Below are positions 17,024 through 25,241 of a stretch of DNA of 37,655 bases, piece after piece (position 1 is the first letter of the stretch; every line of letters begins with the position of its first letter). Location: assembly GCA_012727485.1 (NCBI GenBank), contig JAAYHF010000123.1, positions 1-37,655 on the forward strand, given 5' to 3'. Position numbers and translations under genes: made by a program. The stretch is from Eubacteriaceae bacterium (lineage in GTDB: Bacteria; Bacillota; Clostridia; Eubacteriales; Anaerofustaceae). The notes beneath the pieces were generated by a model, which saw only the letters and a program-made list of their open reading frames with translations, ran no database searches and was not told the DNA's origin.

Positions 17024-17095
17024 ACCCCCGTAGCTCAGTGGATAGAGCACAGGTCTCCGAAGTCTGGTGCATGAGTTCGATTCTCACCGGGGGTA
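17024..17095 (+). tRNA. tRNA-Arg, anticodon CCG
   Basis: Complete cloverleaf of 72 nt: acceptor ACCCCCG / CGGGGGT (7 bp), D-arm GCTC / GAGC, anticodon arm with loop CTCCGAA (anticodon CCG, reads CGG), a 4-nt variable region and T-arm with loop TTCGATT. The outermost T-stem pair is A-C, and the anticodon stem contains two G-U pairs. The discriminator is A and the CCA end is not encoded (ACCG follows). Confidence 0.92.
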
Positions 17096-17460
17096 CCGGG
17101 AACGCTTTGATAAAGCAGAGCTTAATGAATGATGAATATTGAAGAATGAATAAATAAGAATACTTCAGAGCAAAACCCAAGCATCTCCGTACTATATATA
17201 TTTCAGTTTTTATTATTCACCGGAAAAAATATATATAATAATTAAGTGAAATTGTTCACGGCTCCAAAGAACCATTTATCACATCTGTTCTTTATACTAC
17301 ACATAAACACTTATCCAAGGCAAAGCTCGATTTTTCATTATTCATTAAAGAATTTGCTATAAACACGGGGAGGTTTTGTTGATTCGCTTCGATAATTGCT
17401 CCTCTTTTGCGCTTTTTCGATGCTCCCACAAAAATTTATGACAGCAACTCAGTTAAAAGA
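17096..17460. other. AT-rich gap after tRNA-Arg
   Basis: About 365 nt with no gene. It contains repeated GAATGATGAAT / TTCATTATTCATT-like low-complexity words but no integrase, attachment-site duplication of the tRNA 3' end, or recognisable RNA. Confidence 0.45.
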
Positions 17461-17492
17461 AAAACGGCGAAACCGATCCTTTTCGCCGTTTT
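17461..17492 (-). terminator. Terminator of the PepSY lipoprotein gene
   Basis: Twelve-bp stem AAAACGGCGAAA / TTTCGCCGTTTT, with TTTTTCTTTT continuing on the minus strand. It lies 33 nt after the stop codon. Confidence 0.9.
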
Positions 17493-17525
17493 ATTGTTGT
17501 TTGTCGGGTATAAATCCGAAACTGC

Positions 17526-18068
17526 TTATTCCGTTACTTTCTTAAGTATATTCCCGTTTACAGCCGAAATCGTATAAGAGGTGGTCTTTCCATCAAAAGA
17601 ATAACTGCACAACCAAACCTTCTCTCCGTTTTCGGTGGTCTTTTTTACTTTTATATCCTTCATATCCGCCACGGTAACGCCCGAAGCGCCCGCATCGGCA
17701 AACATAATATCCAAGGCGGCGGAGTCCGTGAGATCCCCTTCGCTTTGGGGATTAGAGGAAGGTGAGGAACTTTTGTCTTTGACTTGGGCGGTGAGCGAGT
17801 CTATTTGATAAATATAATCCTCGCTTTTGTGAGTGAAGCTTATCTCATAAACGCCTTTATCGGAATTGTATTTGATCTTTATATTGTCGGCATCGGTCAT
17901 GGAAATGCCCAAATCACCAAAGGCGGCATCCATGGCTGCATCGTTCCCTACCGGTTCGGGATCCCCGATAGGATCGGGGTTCTTCTCCTTTGAACCGCCG
18001 CAACCGCACAAAAGCGTTGTAACTAAAAATAAGAGCATTATAGCGGCAAAAATTGTTCTTCTTTTCAT
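17526..18068 (-). CDS. PepSY-domain lipoprotein (two PepSY-like repeats)
   Basis: Predicted surface lipoprotein: basic start MKRRT, hydrophobic core and lipobox LCGC (Cys23), then a Pro/Asp linker and two copies of a PepSY-like unit. Repeat 1 (about residues 44-95) has AAMDAAFGDLGIS...YEISFTHKSEDYIYQIDSLTAQV; repeat 2 (about 115-180) has AALDIMFADAGAS...WLCSYSFDGKTTSYTISAVNGNIL. PepSY domains are proposed to bind or inhibit peptidases or act as chaperone-like modules on the cell surface. Size 180 aa. It is monocistronic, with its own promoter and terminator, divergent from ku. Confidence 0.85.
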   Translation of the reverse strand: MKRRTIFAAIMLLFLVTTLLCGCGGSKEKNPDPIGDPEPVGNDAAMDAAFGDLGISMTDADNIKIKYNSDKGVYEISFTHKSEDYIYQIDSLTAQVKDKSSSPSSNPQSEGDLTDSAALDIMFADAGASGVTVADMKDIKVKKTTENGEKVWLCSYSFDGKTTSYTISAVNGNILKKVTE

Positions 18069-18088
18069 ATTTCCCTCTTTTTTACTTT

Positions 18089-18117
18089 ATTATATATTTT
18101 AAAACCGCAGCAAACAA
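18089..18117 (-). promoter_or_regulatory. Sigma-A promoter of the PepSY lipoprotein gene
   Basis: On the minus strand TTGTTT, 17-bp spacer, TATAAT, about 20 nt before the start codon. Confidence 0.75.
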
Positions 18118-18247
18118 CAGCATTTATCTTTTCGGTTCATAAAAAGCGATTTTGCGGAGAAACTAAGCGGGAAGAAACGAAATTCGGCATATTGCGGCAA
18201 ACTTGGCTTGTTTGTTTTGCAAATCGCCGTCATAAGGAAGGGGAAAA

Positions 18248-19018
18248 ATGGCTGTCGCGCATAAGGGGGCAATATCCTTCGGGCTGGTTAATATTCCGGT
18301 GGCTTTATACACCGCCACAAAGGATAATGATATTCACTTCAACCAACTGCACGAAGAAGATAATTCGAGAATACGCTACAAAAAGGTCTGTTCGCATTGC
18401 AATAAGGAAGTAACCGAAAATCAGATTGTAAAGGGTTTCGAATACGACAAGGATAAATTCGTTATAGTAACCGACGAGGATTTAGAAAAGATTAAAACCG
18501 AGAAGGACCGCAGTTTGGAAATATTGCTTTTTACGGATAAGGGAAACATAAAGCCCATTTATTATTCCAGAAGCTACCATGCACTTCCCCAAACGGGAGG
18601 GGAAAAGGCCTTCGAGCTTTTAAGAAAGGCGATGCTCAAAAAGAAGAAGGTGGCGGTGGGTAAAACGGTGATTGCGAGCAAGGAAACACTGCTTGCGATA
18701 ATTCCCAACGAAGAAGGGCTTGTCGTTCAGACGATGTATTTCGAGGAAGAGCTGAAGGAAATTCCCAAGCAGTTCCCCCGCCCCGATGTAGACGAGCAGG
18801 AGCTGAAAATGGCTGAAAAGCTCATCGGCTCAATGGAAAAGGCTTTTGAACCCGAAAAATACAGGGACGAATACCAAACCCGCTTAAGGGAGCTTATACA
18901 AAATAAAATAGAGGGAAAACAAATCGTCACGCCCGAAGAAAAGGAGCAAACTGCCGTCACCGATTTGATGGAAGCCTTAAAGCAAAGCATCGAAAAGGAA
19001 AAGAAAAGGGCTGTATGA
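18248..19018 (+). CDS. ku: Bacterial Ku, DNA end-binding protein of non-homologous end joining
   Basis: Homodimeric ring protein that threads onto double-strand break ends and recruits LigD. The N-terminus (HKGAISFGLVNIPVALYTAT) and the block HFNQLHEEDNSRIRYKKVCSHC, with a CxxC pair, are typical of Firmicute Ku; the KGFEYDKDKFVIVTDEDLEKI segment and the C-terminal helical region with SMEKAFEPEKYRDEYQ complete the core. Length 256 aa is normal, with a short basic tail (KEKKRAV). AAGGAAGGGG precedes ATG. It overlaps the ligase gene by ATGA. In Bacillus the ku-ligD operon is active in the forespore; a matching sporulation promoter could not be identified here. Confidence 0.96.
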   Translation: MAVAHKGAISFGLVNIPVALYTATKDNDIHFNQLHEEDNSRIRYKKVCSHCNKEVTENQIVKGFEYDKDKFVIVTDEDLEKIKTEKDRSLEILLFTDKGNIKPIYYSRSYHALPQTGGEKAFELLRKAMLKKKKVAVGKTVIASKETLLAIIPNEEGLVVQTMYFEEELKEIPKQFPRPDVDEQELKMAEKLIGSMEKAFEPEKYRDEYQTRLRELIQNKIEGKQIVTPEEKEQTAVTDLMEALKQSIEKEKKRAV

Positions 19019-19956
19019 GAAAAGATACCCTGCCCGAAGCCATGCTCATCGGAAGGGAAGGCGCCGCCTTTGACGACGGGGATTATATTTACGAATTCAA
19101 ATTCGACGGGGTGCGCTGTCTTGCCCTTCTGGATCCGGCGGGAAAAACCCTTCTGATAAATAAGCGCCAAATAAATGTCACCCCCACCTACCCCGAGCTG
19201 AGGGATATAAACAAGCAAGTAAAGAAAAGCTGTCTTTTGGACGGAGAGGCGGTTATCTTTGTGAATAACAGACCCGATTTTTCAGCCATTCAAAGGCGCT
19301 CTCTCATGAGCGACAAGGTAAAAATCGCCATTGCCGCAGATTTATCCCCGGTAACATTCGTTGCCTTCGATATTCTTTCCTTGGAAGCCGCCGACCTAAC
19401 GCAACTTCCCTTAATACAAAGAAAGGCGATTTTAAGCGAAAACACCATGCCGGGGGGCAGGCTTATGATAAGCGAATATATCGAAAGGGAGGGCAAAAGG
19501 CTTTTTGAAATATCCGAAAAGAATGCCTTAGAGGGGATAGTCGCCAAGAGAAAGGCGAGCCTTTATTTCCCCGGGAGGCGCACAAAGGATTGGATAAAGA
19601 TAAAAAACCTTCAAGACGACGATTTTATTATATGCGGCTATATTCCCAAGGAGGGTGCGGCAATAAGCCTGATACTTGCCCAATATGTATCGAGCCGCCT
19701 GACCTATATGGACCATGTGGCGCTGGGGAGATTCTCCGGGGATTTTCGGCTGTTAAAGGAAATGCCCAAAACAGAAGCTTCGCCCCTGAAATATGTACCC
19801 AAGGGAAACGAGAATGCGCTTTGGCTCGAACATTACGCGGTGGGAAAGGTTTCCTTTATGGAAAGAAGCCCCTCCGGGAAGATGCGCCAAGGGGTTTTTC
19901 GGGGCATAAGGGAGGATAAAGCGCCCGGGGAATGTGTCTTTTCGCCCACGGAGTAA
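19015..19956 (+). CDS. ligD: ATP-dependent DNA ligase, LigD ligase domain only
   Basis: Seals double-strand breaks with Ku. It contains the adenylation domain with motif I EFKFDGVR (K29 would be adenylated), motif III FVAFDIL, motif IV EGIVAKR and motif V DWIKIK, then an OB-fold domain (about residues 200-313) with the FIICGY start and a VSFMERSPSGKMRQGVFRG segment. At 313 aa it has neither the polymerase/primase domain nor the phosphoesterase domain of mycobacterial LigD. Translationally coupled to ku through a 4-nt overlap. No separate polymerase gene is visible next to it, so gap filling would rely on another enzyme. Confidence 0.95.
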   Translation: MRKDTLPEAMLIGREGAAFDDGDYIYEFKFDGVRCLALLDPAGKTLLINKRQINVTPTYPELRDINKQVKKSCLLDGEAVIFVNNRPDFSAIQRRSLMSDKVKIAIAADLSPVTFVAFDILSLEAADLTQLPLIQRKAILSENTMPGGRLMISEYIEREGKRLFEISEKNALEGIVAKRKASLYFPGRRTKDWIKIKNLQDDDFIICGYIPKEGAAISLILAQYVSSRLTYMDHVALGRFSGDFRLLKEMPKTEASPLKYVPKGNENALWLEHYAVGKVSFMERSPSGKMRQGVFRGIREDKAPGECVFSPTE

Positions 19957-20350
19957 TCGGCGCTTTAATGAGGTGGGCTTCGTTTGATTTCAAAAAAGCG
20001 ATTAGGAAAACAGAGCTTTGCAGAGGGGATTAAGGGTAGGTTTCTCAACATCGGCATACTCACCCGAGAAGCTTACCTAATTACTACAAATCATAATTGT
20101 TATCTTAAAGGGCTATATTGCTCAAAAACAAATCATAAATAAGCAACCGACCCATGATTATAAAAGGCAAAAATCACCACAGTTGAATTTCTCCGAGGAT
20201 TTTTACACTTGACTTTTAAAATATGCTTCCGAAATAGCGATGTCACTATTGCAAACAGCACCTCACATATTATAAGGAAGAAATCCAATCCGTCTTTATT
20301 TAAACGGAAAAAGCCCGTTTATTTCCTTTAAATTACAATGCGGCATTACC
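19957..20350. other. AT-rich gap between ligD and the GGDEF/EAL gene (convergent)
   Basis: About 390 nt without a supportable gene. No strong terminator follows ligD. A weak stem AAACGG / CCGTTT near 20303-20321 is the only candidate terminator for the minus-strand gene. A region of short complementarities around 20035-20090 (TAGGT...ACCTA, TCGG...CCGA) is not convincing as a structured RNA. Confidence 0.4.
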
Positions 20351-22837
20351 TCAAATTTCGCTTAACACGCACAGATAGACGGGTATATTATCCTCTCCCG
20401 TATGAACGAGGGTTATTTTATTGCTATATGCCCTTTCCTTACCGCCGATCACCTTACATTCAAAGGAAACGCTTTTGCCGCCGCAGGATTCCTTAAGCTT
20501 TTCGGATAGGCTTATCTCGTCCCGGGCTTCTATCATCTCCTCGAATTTCAAGGGCTTATCCCTGAGTTGGGCCTTTGTGTGGCCCAATATTTCGTGGAAG
20601 GCATCGTTGGAAAACATCAGCTCAATATCGCCGCCTTTTACGGTAAACACTGCGGCTCCCTCGGGAAAGTTATTGAGAACGCCGCTTAGGATAAGCTCTG
20701 CCGAAATGCTTTTCTGCTGTTGCTCGCCCAGCATTTTCACCAGCATACTGTGGGAGGTGGTGTTTTCGCTTACGCAATAAACCAACATTCTCTCCGAAAC
20801 CGTGGCAATGATGCGAACGGAGCATTTAAGATAGGTCTTTTGGGGGCAGTGGGGCAGATCGTAAAACAAATATTCCCCGGTGACTTCCTTTTTTATCCTC
20901 GCCGAATGGTCCAATGCGGCCTTAAGCTCCAAGGCGGAATTTTCATCGAGATGCTCATGCCATTTGATCTCCAAAAGATTTTCCACGCTCATTTCGGGCC
21001 CGAAAACCATGTGGGCATATTGTTCGGAAACCCTTATCATCTCCATTGAGCCGTTATTATATTCGAAAACACAGGCGGCTCCCGAAAAACTGTTGAAAAT
21101 CAGGGTATCAAAGCTGTCCGGATTCCAGAAAAAGCTGTAATCCAGGCCCTGAACCGTCTGCGGAGAGAAAGAAAGCTCCTTTATCCCCGCCCCGCCGCAG
21201 AGAGCTTCGTATTCCGAGGCTACCATCGGACGGGCATATAAATAACCCTGCACATAGGTGCAACCTATGGATTTAAGGAAATCGGCCTGATTCTTTTCCT
21301 CCACGCCCTCCGCCAATACGGTGATTCCAAGCCATTTCGTCATGCGGACGATGGATTCGAGGATATTGCCTCCCCTTTGGGATTCGTCGTCCCCCTCAAG
21401 GAAGCGCATATCCAACTTTACCACCTGGGCGGGTACATTCTTCAGGGTGTTGAGAGAGGAATAGCCGCTGCCGAAGTCGTCTATTTCGAGGGTAAAGCCG
21501 AGGTTTATCAGTTGTTTTACTATTTTTACTATCAGATCCGTGGAAGTGGAAAAGGCGGATTCGGTTATTTCCAAGCGCAATAGGTCCATGGGTATATTGT
21601 ATTCTTCCACAAGCCCCACTATCACATCTATGAAGTCATCGCAAAATATATCGTATCGGGAAACATTCACCGAAACGGGGAGGGGATCTCTCCCCTCGTC
21701 CAGCCATTTACGCAAATAGGCGCAAACCCTTGCCCATACATACTTATCAAGCTCATATACAAAGCCCGTCTGTTCGAAAAGTGAAATAAAATCCCCGGGG
21801 GATATGATGCCCTTTTTCGGATGTTTCCAACGAACCAAGGCTTCTGCCCCTATGAGCTTGCCGTTTTCGTGATTGAATTGGGGCTGAAACCACACCTCAA
21901 ATTGATTTTCCCGAAGGGCCGTTTCCATCTCCGAGGTTATCTGCTGATTTAAAACGAGCTTTTCAAGCATCGGCTCGTCGAAATAGGCCAGATGCTTGTC
22001 GTATCTGCCCTTAACGGACTGCTTTGCTATATAAGCCCTGTCGTAAAGGGCGCTGGCGGGCAGGGAAAGGTCGGTTATGACATATCTGCCTATGCTGAAG
22101 GCGATTATCTGCTGTTCGCTGAGAACAAGCCTGCGGGATCTCAATGCCGCAATCAAATCGAAATCCCTGTATTTTTCCGGATAAAGGAGGGCAAAGTTAT
22201 CCGCGGAGATTCTGCCGGCGACCCCGGAGAGCTTTTCCATCTCCGCCCTTATCGTTATGCCTATCTCCTTGAGGATCTCATCTCCCCTTTCTGCCCCGTA
22301 TTGATCGTTGACAAGCTTGAAATTATCTATGTCAAAACTCGATAAGATATAAAAACCCTCCCGCTTGTCTTTTATCGCATGGGTCACTTTCTCGAAGAAG
22401 GCTTCCCTGTTGAAAACTCCGGTGAGCTTATCCTTTTGAATTGCATTTACTATCGAAGCGGTCTCCCTTAGGGCTATGTTATTTCTGAGACAATGCCTTA
22501 CTATTTCCGGATTGAAGGGTTTTATGATAAAATCGTTCGCCCCCAAAGAAAGGGCTTTTACCCGGGCTTGTTCGTCCTCATTGCCGGTTATTATTATTAT
22601 GGGCAATTGAGCGAAAAGGAAGTTTTCCCTCACCCTGCGAAGCACCTCATAACCGTCAATACCCGGCATTACTATATCCAAAAGCACGGCTGATAAGATT
22701 TTATAATTACGATGAATAAGGGAAAGGGCGTCTTGACCGTTGGAAGCTTCGAGAATATCGTAATCTTCGCGTAAAGTACCCGTGAGCAATTCACGGACAA
22801 TCGCATTATCGTCAACAATCAGAACTTTTCTGGGCAT
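20351..22837 (-). CDS. Response regulator with REC, degenerate GGDEF, EAL and PAS domains (likely c-di-GMP phosphodiesterase)
   Basis: Cytoplasmic signalling protein of 828 aa. REC domain (1-120) has the acidic pair D9/D10, phospho-acceptor D54 (LLDIVMPG), T84 and K106. The GGDEF domain (about 135-300) starts with DKLTGVFNREAF and SSFDIDNFKLVND, but the signature reads RISADNF instead of RxGGDEF, so it should not make c-di-GMP. The EAL domain (about 305-560) keeps AEALVRW, VNVSRYD, LEITES, EIDDFGSGYSSL, VKLD and AEGVEE, the residues needed for metal binding and hydrolysis. A PAS-like domain (about 705-828) lies at the C-terminus. Predicted activity: c-di-GMP breakdown controlled by phosphorylation and perhaps by nucleotide binding to the dead GGDEF. 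No histidine kinase is adjacent. AGGAGA lies 11 nt before ATG. Confidence 0.92.
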   Translation of the reverse strand: MPRKVLIVDDNAIVRELLTGTLREDYDILEASNGQDALSLIHRNYKILSAVLLDIVMPGIDGYEVLRRVRENFLFAQLPIIIITGNEDEQARVKALSLGANDFIIKPFNPEIVRHCLRNNIALRETASIVNAIQKDKLTGVFNREAFFEKVTHAIKDKREGFYILSSFDIDNFKLVNDQYGAERGDEILKEIGITIRAEMEKLSGVAGRISADNFALLYPEKYRDFDLIAALRSRRLVLSEQQIIAFSIGRYVITDLSLPASALYDRAYIAKQSVKGRYDKHLAYFDEPMLEKLVLNQQITSEMETALRENQFEVWFQPQFNHENGKLIGAEALVRWKHPKKGIISPGDFISLFEQTGFVYELDKYVWARVCAYLRKWLDEGRDPLPVSVNVSRYDIFCDDFIDVIVGLVEEYNIPMDLLRLEITESAFSTSTDLIVKIVKQLINLGFTLEIDDFGSGYSSLNTLKNVPAQVVKLDMRFLEGDDESQRGGNILESIVRMTKWLGITVLAEGVEEKNQADFLKSIGCTYVQGYLYARPMVASEYEALCGGAGIKELSFSPQTVQGLDYSFFWNPDSFDTLIFNSFSGAACVFEYNNGSMEMIRVSEQYAHMVFGPEMSVENLLEIKWHEHLDENSALELKAALDHSARIKKEVTGEYLFYDLPHCPQKTYLKCSVRIIATVSERMLVYCVSENTTSHSMLVKMLGEQQQKSISAELILSGVLNNFPEGAAVFTVKGGDIELMFSNDAFHEILGHTKAQLRDKPLKFEEMIEARDEISLSEKLKESCGGKSVSFECKVIGGKERAYSNKITLVHTGEDNIPVYLCVLSEI

Positions 22838-22888
22838 CGAAGGTATGCTCTCCTAAAGATTGATTCTCTAAACCGAACCTTTTTAATC

Positions 22889-22917
22889 AATATATCATGT
22901 TTCGACAAGAAACACAA
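22889..22917 (-). promoter_or_regulatory. Promoter of the REC-GGDEF-EAL gene
   Basis: On the minus strand TTGTGT, 17-bp spacer, TATATT, about 52 nt before the start codon. Confidence 0.55.
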
Positions 22918-22983
22918 TACAATTCAAAAACGCTTCTTTCTATTTTGTTTTTAAAGATATATTTGAATAATTTGCGCATTATA

Positions 22984-23012
22984 TTGAAAAAGCAGAAACA
23001 AAAGATTAAAAT
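22984..23012 (+). promoter_or_regulatory. Promoter of the URO-D-family gene
   Basis: TTGAAA, 17-bp spacer, TAAAAT, about 48 nt upstream of ATG. Confidence 0.65.
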
Positions 23013-23060
23013 GGTTACATATCGGAATAGAAATATTCAGTATTTGAATGGAGGATTGAA

Positions 23061-24056
23061 ATGGAGATCACACCTAAACAGAACTATATGCTTATGCTGG
23101 CGGGGGAAATCCCCGAATATGTTCCTTCCCGCTTCTTCCCCGCTTCCGACAGCGTATCAGAGGAACTGCTCACCCCCGTTTCCGCCCCGCAGGGCACCTA
23201 TGTCACTTCCCTGGGAGTGGAATACACAGGAAGCGCCGACCTGAACATGGGGGCACTGCCCACCCCGGGCAAGATAATCCTGCCGGATATAACCCAATGG
23301 GACAAATACATACACCGCCCCGACACCTCGAACAGGGATTGGGAGGGTTATTATATGGCGCAAACGGAAAGATTCGACCGCGAGAACCGTATGCTCAAAA
23401 TCGGCGGAGGGGATTATTTCTTGACAGCGGTTTCCTTCATGGGCTTTGAAAACACCATTTTGGCCATGTATGAAGAACCCAACGCCCTGCTTGCCATGCT
23501 CGAATATGTTTCGGATTTCTACATTGAGGTGATGAAACAGCAGATCTATTATCTCAAGCCGGACGGGGTGAGTTTGATGGACGACGACTCCGCTTACAGA
23601 ACTCCCTTTTTCTCCGTGGAAATGTACCGTAAATTCTTCAAGCCCTTCCAGAAAAGGCACTGTGATTTAGCCCTGGAAAACAATATGACCATAGAGCGCC
23701 ACGACTGCGGCAAATGCGAACAGTTCATTCCCGATTGGGTTGAAATGGGAGTAAGGGGCTGGAACCCCGCCCAAACCAGCAACGATTTGCCCGCCATAAA
23801 GAAAAGATTTCTTCATAAACTTTCCATAAACGGCGGGTGGGATTCCCAGGGGGAATTAAGCGACCCTATGGTGGATAAAAAGGTGCTAAAAGATGCCTTG
23901 GCCGAATATGTGGACACCTTGGCGCCGGGGGGAGGCTTTGTTTATTCCCCGATGATCAGGGGGGATTTCAAAGATCCGCAGGTGATGGAGCGCAACGAAA
24001 TAATTAAGGATTTCTATTTCGATTACGTAAAGGATTATTATAAAACCCACGCTTGA
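23061..24056 (+). CDS. Uroporphyrinogen decarboxylase-family protein (corrinoid methyltransferase-like)
   Basis: TIM-barrel protein of the URO-D superfamily. In anaerobes most members of this type are not heme enzymes but methyltransferases that move methyl groups to or from corrinoid proteins (MtaA and O-demethylase families). The zinc-type motif ERHDCGKC (H214, C216, C219) is present, as are VSLMDDDSAYRTPFFSVEMYRKFFKPF and the late SINGGWD segment characteristic of this group. Length 331 aa fits. GGAGG precedes ATG by 8 nt. No corrinoid-binding protein, reductive activator or heme-synthesis gene is in the window, so substrate and partner are unknown. It is monocistronic between its promoter and a possible terminator. 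Confidence 0.85.
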   Translation: MEITPKQNYMLMLAGEIPEYVPSRFFPASDSVSEELLTPVSAPQGTYVTSLGVEYTGSADLNMGALPTPGKIILPDITQWDKYIHRPDTSNRDWEGYYMAQTERFDRENRMLKIGGGDYFLTAVSFMGFENTILAMYEEPNALLAMLEYVSDFYIEVMKQQIYYLKPDGVSLMDDDSAYRTPFFSVEMYRKFFKPFQKRHCDLALENNMTIERHDCGKCEQFIPDWVEMGVRGWNPAQTSNDLPAIKKRFLHKLSINGGWDSQGELSDPMVDKKVLKDALAEYVDTLAPGGGFVYSPMIRGDFKDPQVMERNEIIKDFYFDYVKDYYKTHA

Positions 24057-24219
24057 GAAAACCCTTCTCGCACAAAAGCCGCTTGACGGCACACTCAATC
24101 GAATATCAGACAAAAGCAGGGATAGCTCAATATAAAAGGTAACTTGACGCGGAACAATTATTTAAAACCGATCAAAAAATGCTTTTTATAACCCCCGGGG
24201 GGCTCTGCTTTGATGCGCT

Positions 24220-24245
24220 AATGTAATTCTAATTTACATTTTTTT
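24220..24245 (+). terminator. Possible terminator between the URO-D-family gene and degV
   Basis: AATGTAA / TTACATT 7-bp stem followed by a T-run. The stem is AT-only and thus weak. The gap 24057-24341 holds no gene; a C5G5 palindrome sits just upstream of this stem. Confidence 0.5.
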
Positions 24246-24341
24246 GCCGATATGCTAATATATTACAGTGTTAAATCACAACTTTGAGTGAACTCCGGCG
24301 TTTACCCAAGGTTTTATAATGCGGAAAGGAATGGATAAAAT

Positions 24342-25172
24342 ATGGATTACAGAATAGTGGCGGACAGTTCCTGTGACGCAATGGGGGAATTGAAGCAGCA
24401 GCTTCGAATAACCAAGGTTCCCCTTTCGATGAGCTTCGGAGATACGACTTATGTGGACAGCGACGATATGGATATTGACGCATATGTGCAGGCAATGATT
24501 CTCTACGAAGGCAAGACCACCACCGCCTGTCCTTCCCCCGGGGATTACAAAAATGCCTTTATGGGAGAAGGCACCGCCTTCGGAATAACCCTCTCGGGCA
24601 ACCTATCCGGCTCCTATGCCAGCGCAATGGAGGGAAAAGCCCTTGCCGAACAGGAGGGGGCCGATGTTCATGTTTTCGATTCCAAAAGCGCCTCTGCGGG
24701 GCAGACCTTAATCGCCATAAAGATAAAGGAGCTTGCCGAAGCGGGGCTCGATAAGTTGGGCATCATCGAGAAGATCAACCAATACATAAAGGAAATGAAA
24801 ACCTATTTCGTGCTGGACAGTTTGGAAAACTTTATCCGTAACGGCAGAGTTCCCCGGCTGAAGGGAAAGCTCGTCAGCGCCCTGAATATAAAGCAGATAC
24901 TCGGCAGTGACGGGGACGGAAACATCGTACTTTACCACAACTGCAGGGGAATAAACCAAATTGTGGAAAAAATGGCCTCTCTGGTCATCAAAAGCGGCAA
25001 AAACTTTGCCGAAAACAACCTCGTTATAACCCATTGCAGGAATTTGCCCTTGGCAAGCGCCATTAGGGACGCGATAGTTAAAAGTTGCCCCTTCAAACAG
25101 ATATATATGATGCAGACAAGGGGGCTTAGTTCTACTTATGCTTATGAAAAGGGCGTAATACTATCGTTCTGA
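24342..25172 (+). CDS. DegV family fatty-acid-binding protein
   Basis: Two-domain DegV protein; characterised relatives (FakB) bind fatty acids and present them to the kinase FakA for phosphorylation and entry into phospholipid synthesis. Seen here: N-terminal YRIVADSSCD, PLSMSFGDTTYVD, the TACPSPGDY phosphate-site loop, GITLSGNLSGSYASA, VFDSKSASAGQ, and LENFIRNGRVPRLKGKLVSALNIKQIL. All are standard for the family, and 276 aa is typical. AAAGGA upstream supports the ATG. No fakA or pls gene is adjacent. The last five codons (through the stop) form part of a 41-nt palindrome, so the gene's end is embedded in a hairpin. Confidence 0.95.
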   Translation: MDYRIVADSSCDAMGELKQQLRITKVPLSMSFGDTTYVDSDDMDIDAYVQAMILYEGKTTTACPSPGDYKNAFMGEGTAFGITLSGNLSGSYASAMEGKALAEQEGADVHVFDSKSASAGQTLIAIKIKELAEAGLDKLGIIEKINQYIKEMKTYFVLDSLENFIRNGRVPRLKGKLVSALNIKQILGSDGDGNIVLYHNCRGINQIVEKMASLVIKSGKNFAENNLVITHCRNLPLASAIRDAIVKSCPFKQIYMMQTRGLSSTYAYEKGVILSF

Positions 25173-25198
25173 AAGCTTTGCTTTCAGAACGATAGTAT
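25158..25198. repeat. Perfect 41-nt palindrome 1 (19-bp stem, TTT loop)
   Basis: ATACTATCGTTCTGAAAGC, TTT, then the exact reverse complement. No mismatch in 19 bp. It starts inside degV (last codons and stop) and is followed by GG, not by a T-tract, so it does not have the form of a standard terminator. Confidence 0.93.
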
Positions 25199-25200
25199 GG

Positions 25201-25241
25201 GCAATATGACTAAAAGTATTTTATACTTTTAGTCATATTGC
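25201..25241. repeat. Perfect 41-nt palindrome 2 (19-bp stem, TTT loop)
   Basis: GCAATATGACTAAAAGTAT, TTT, then the exact reverse complement. Same stem and loop length as palindrome 1 and separated from it by only two bases. It is followed by TTTAAGGG, again no real T-tract. Confidence 0.93.

Noticed and set aside
17096-17460. Possible integration site next to tRNA-Arg
   Set aside because: No repeated tRNA 3' end, no integrase and no phage or island genes follow.
20035-20095. Possible riboswitch or structured RNA downstream of ligD
   Set aside because: The short complementary words compete with each other and match no riboswitch core I know; it is also downstream of both flanking genes.
20141-20155. 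AAGCAASCGACCCAT shared (14/15) with 34846-34860, possible dispersed repeat
   Set aside because: A near match of this length between two places in a 37-kb window is expected by chance, and the flanks do not extend the match.
20421-22693. Several plus-strand ORFs opposite the REC-GGDEF-EAL gene
   Set aside because: The minus-strand gene has four clear domains over the whole length; these are antisense frames without ribosome binding sites.
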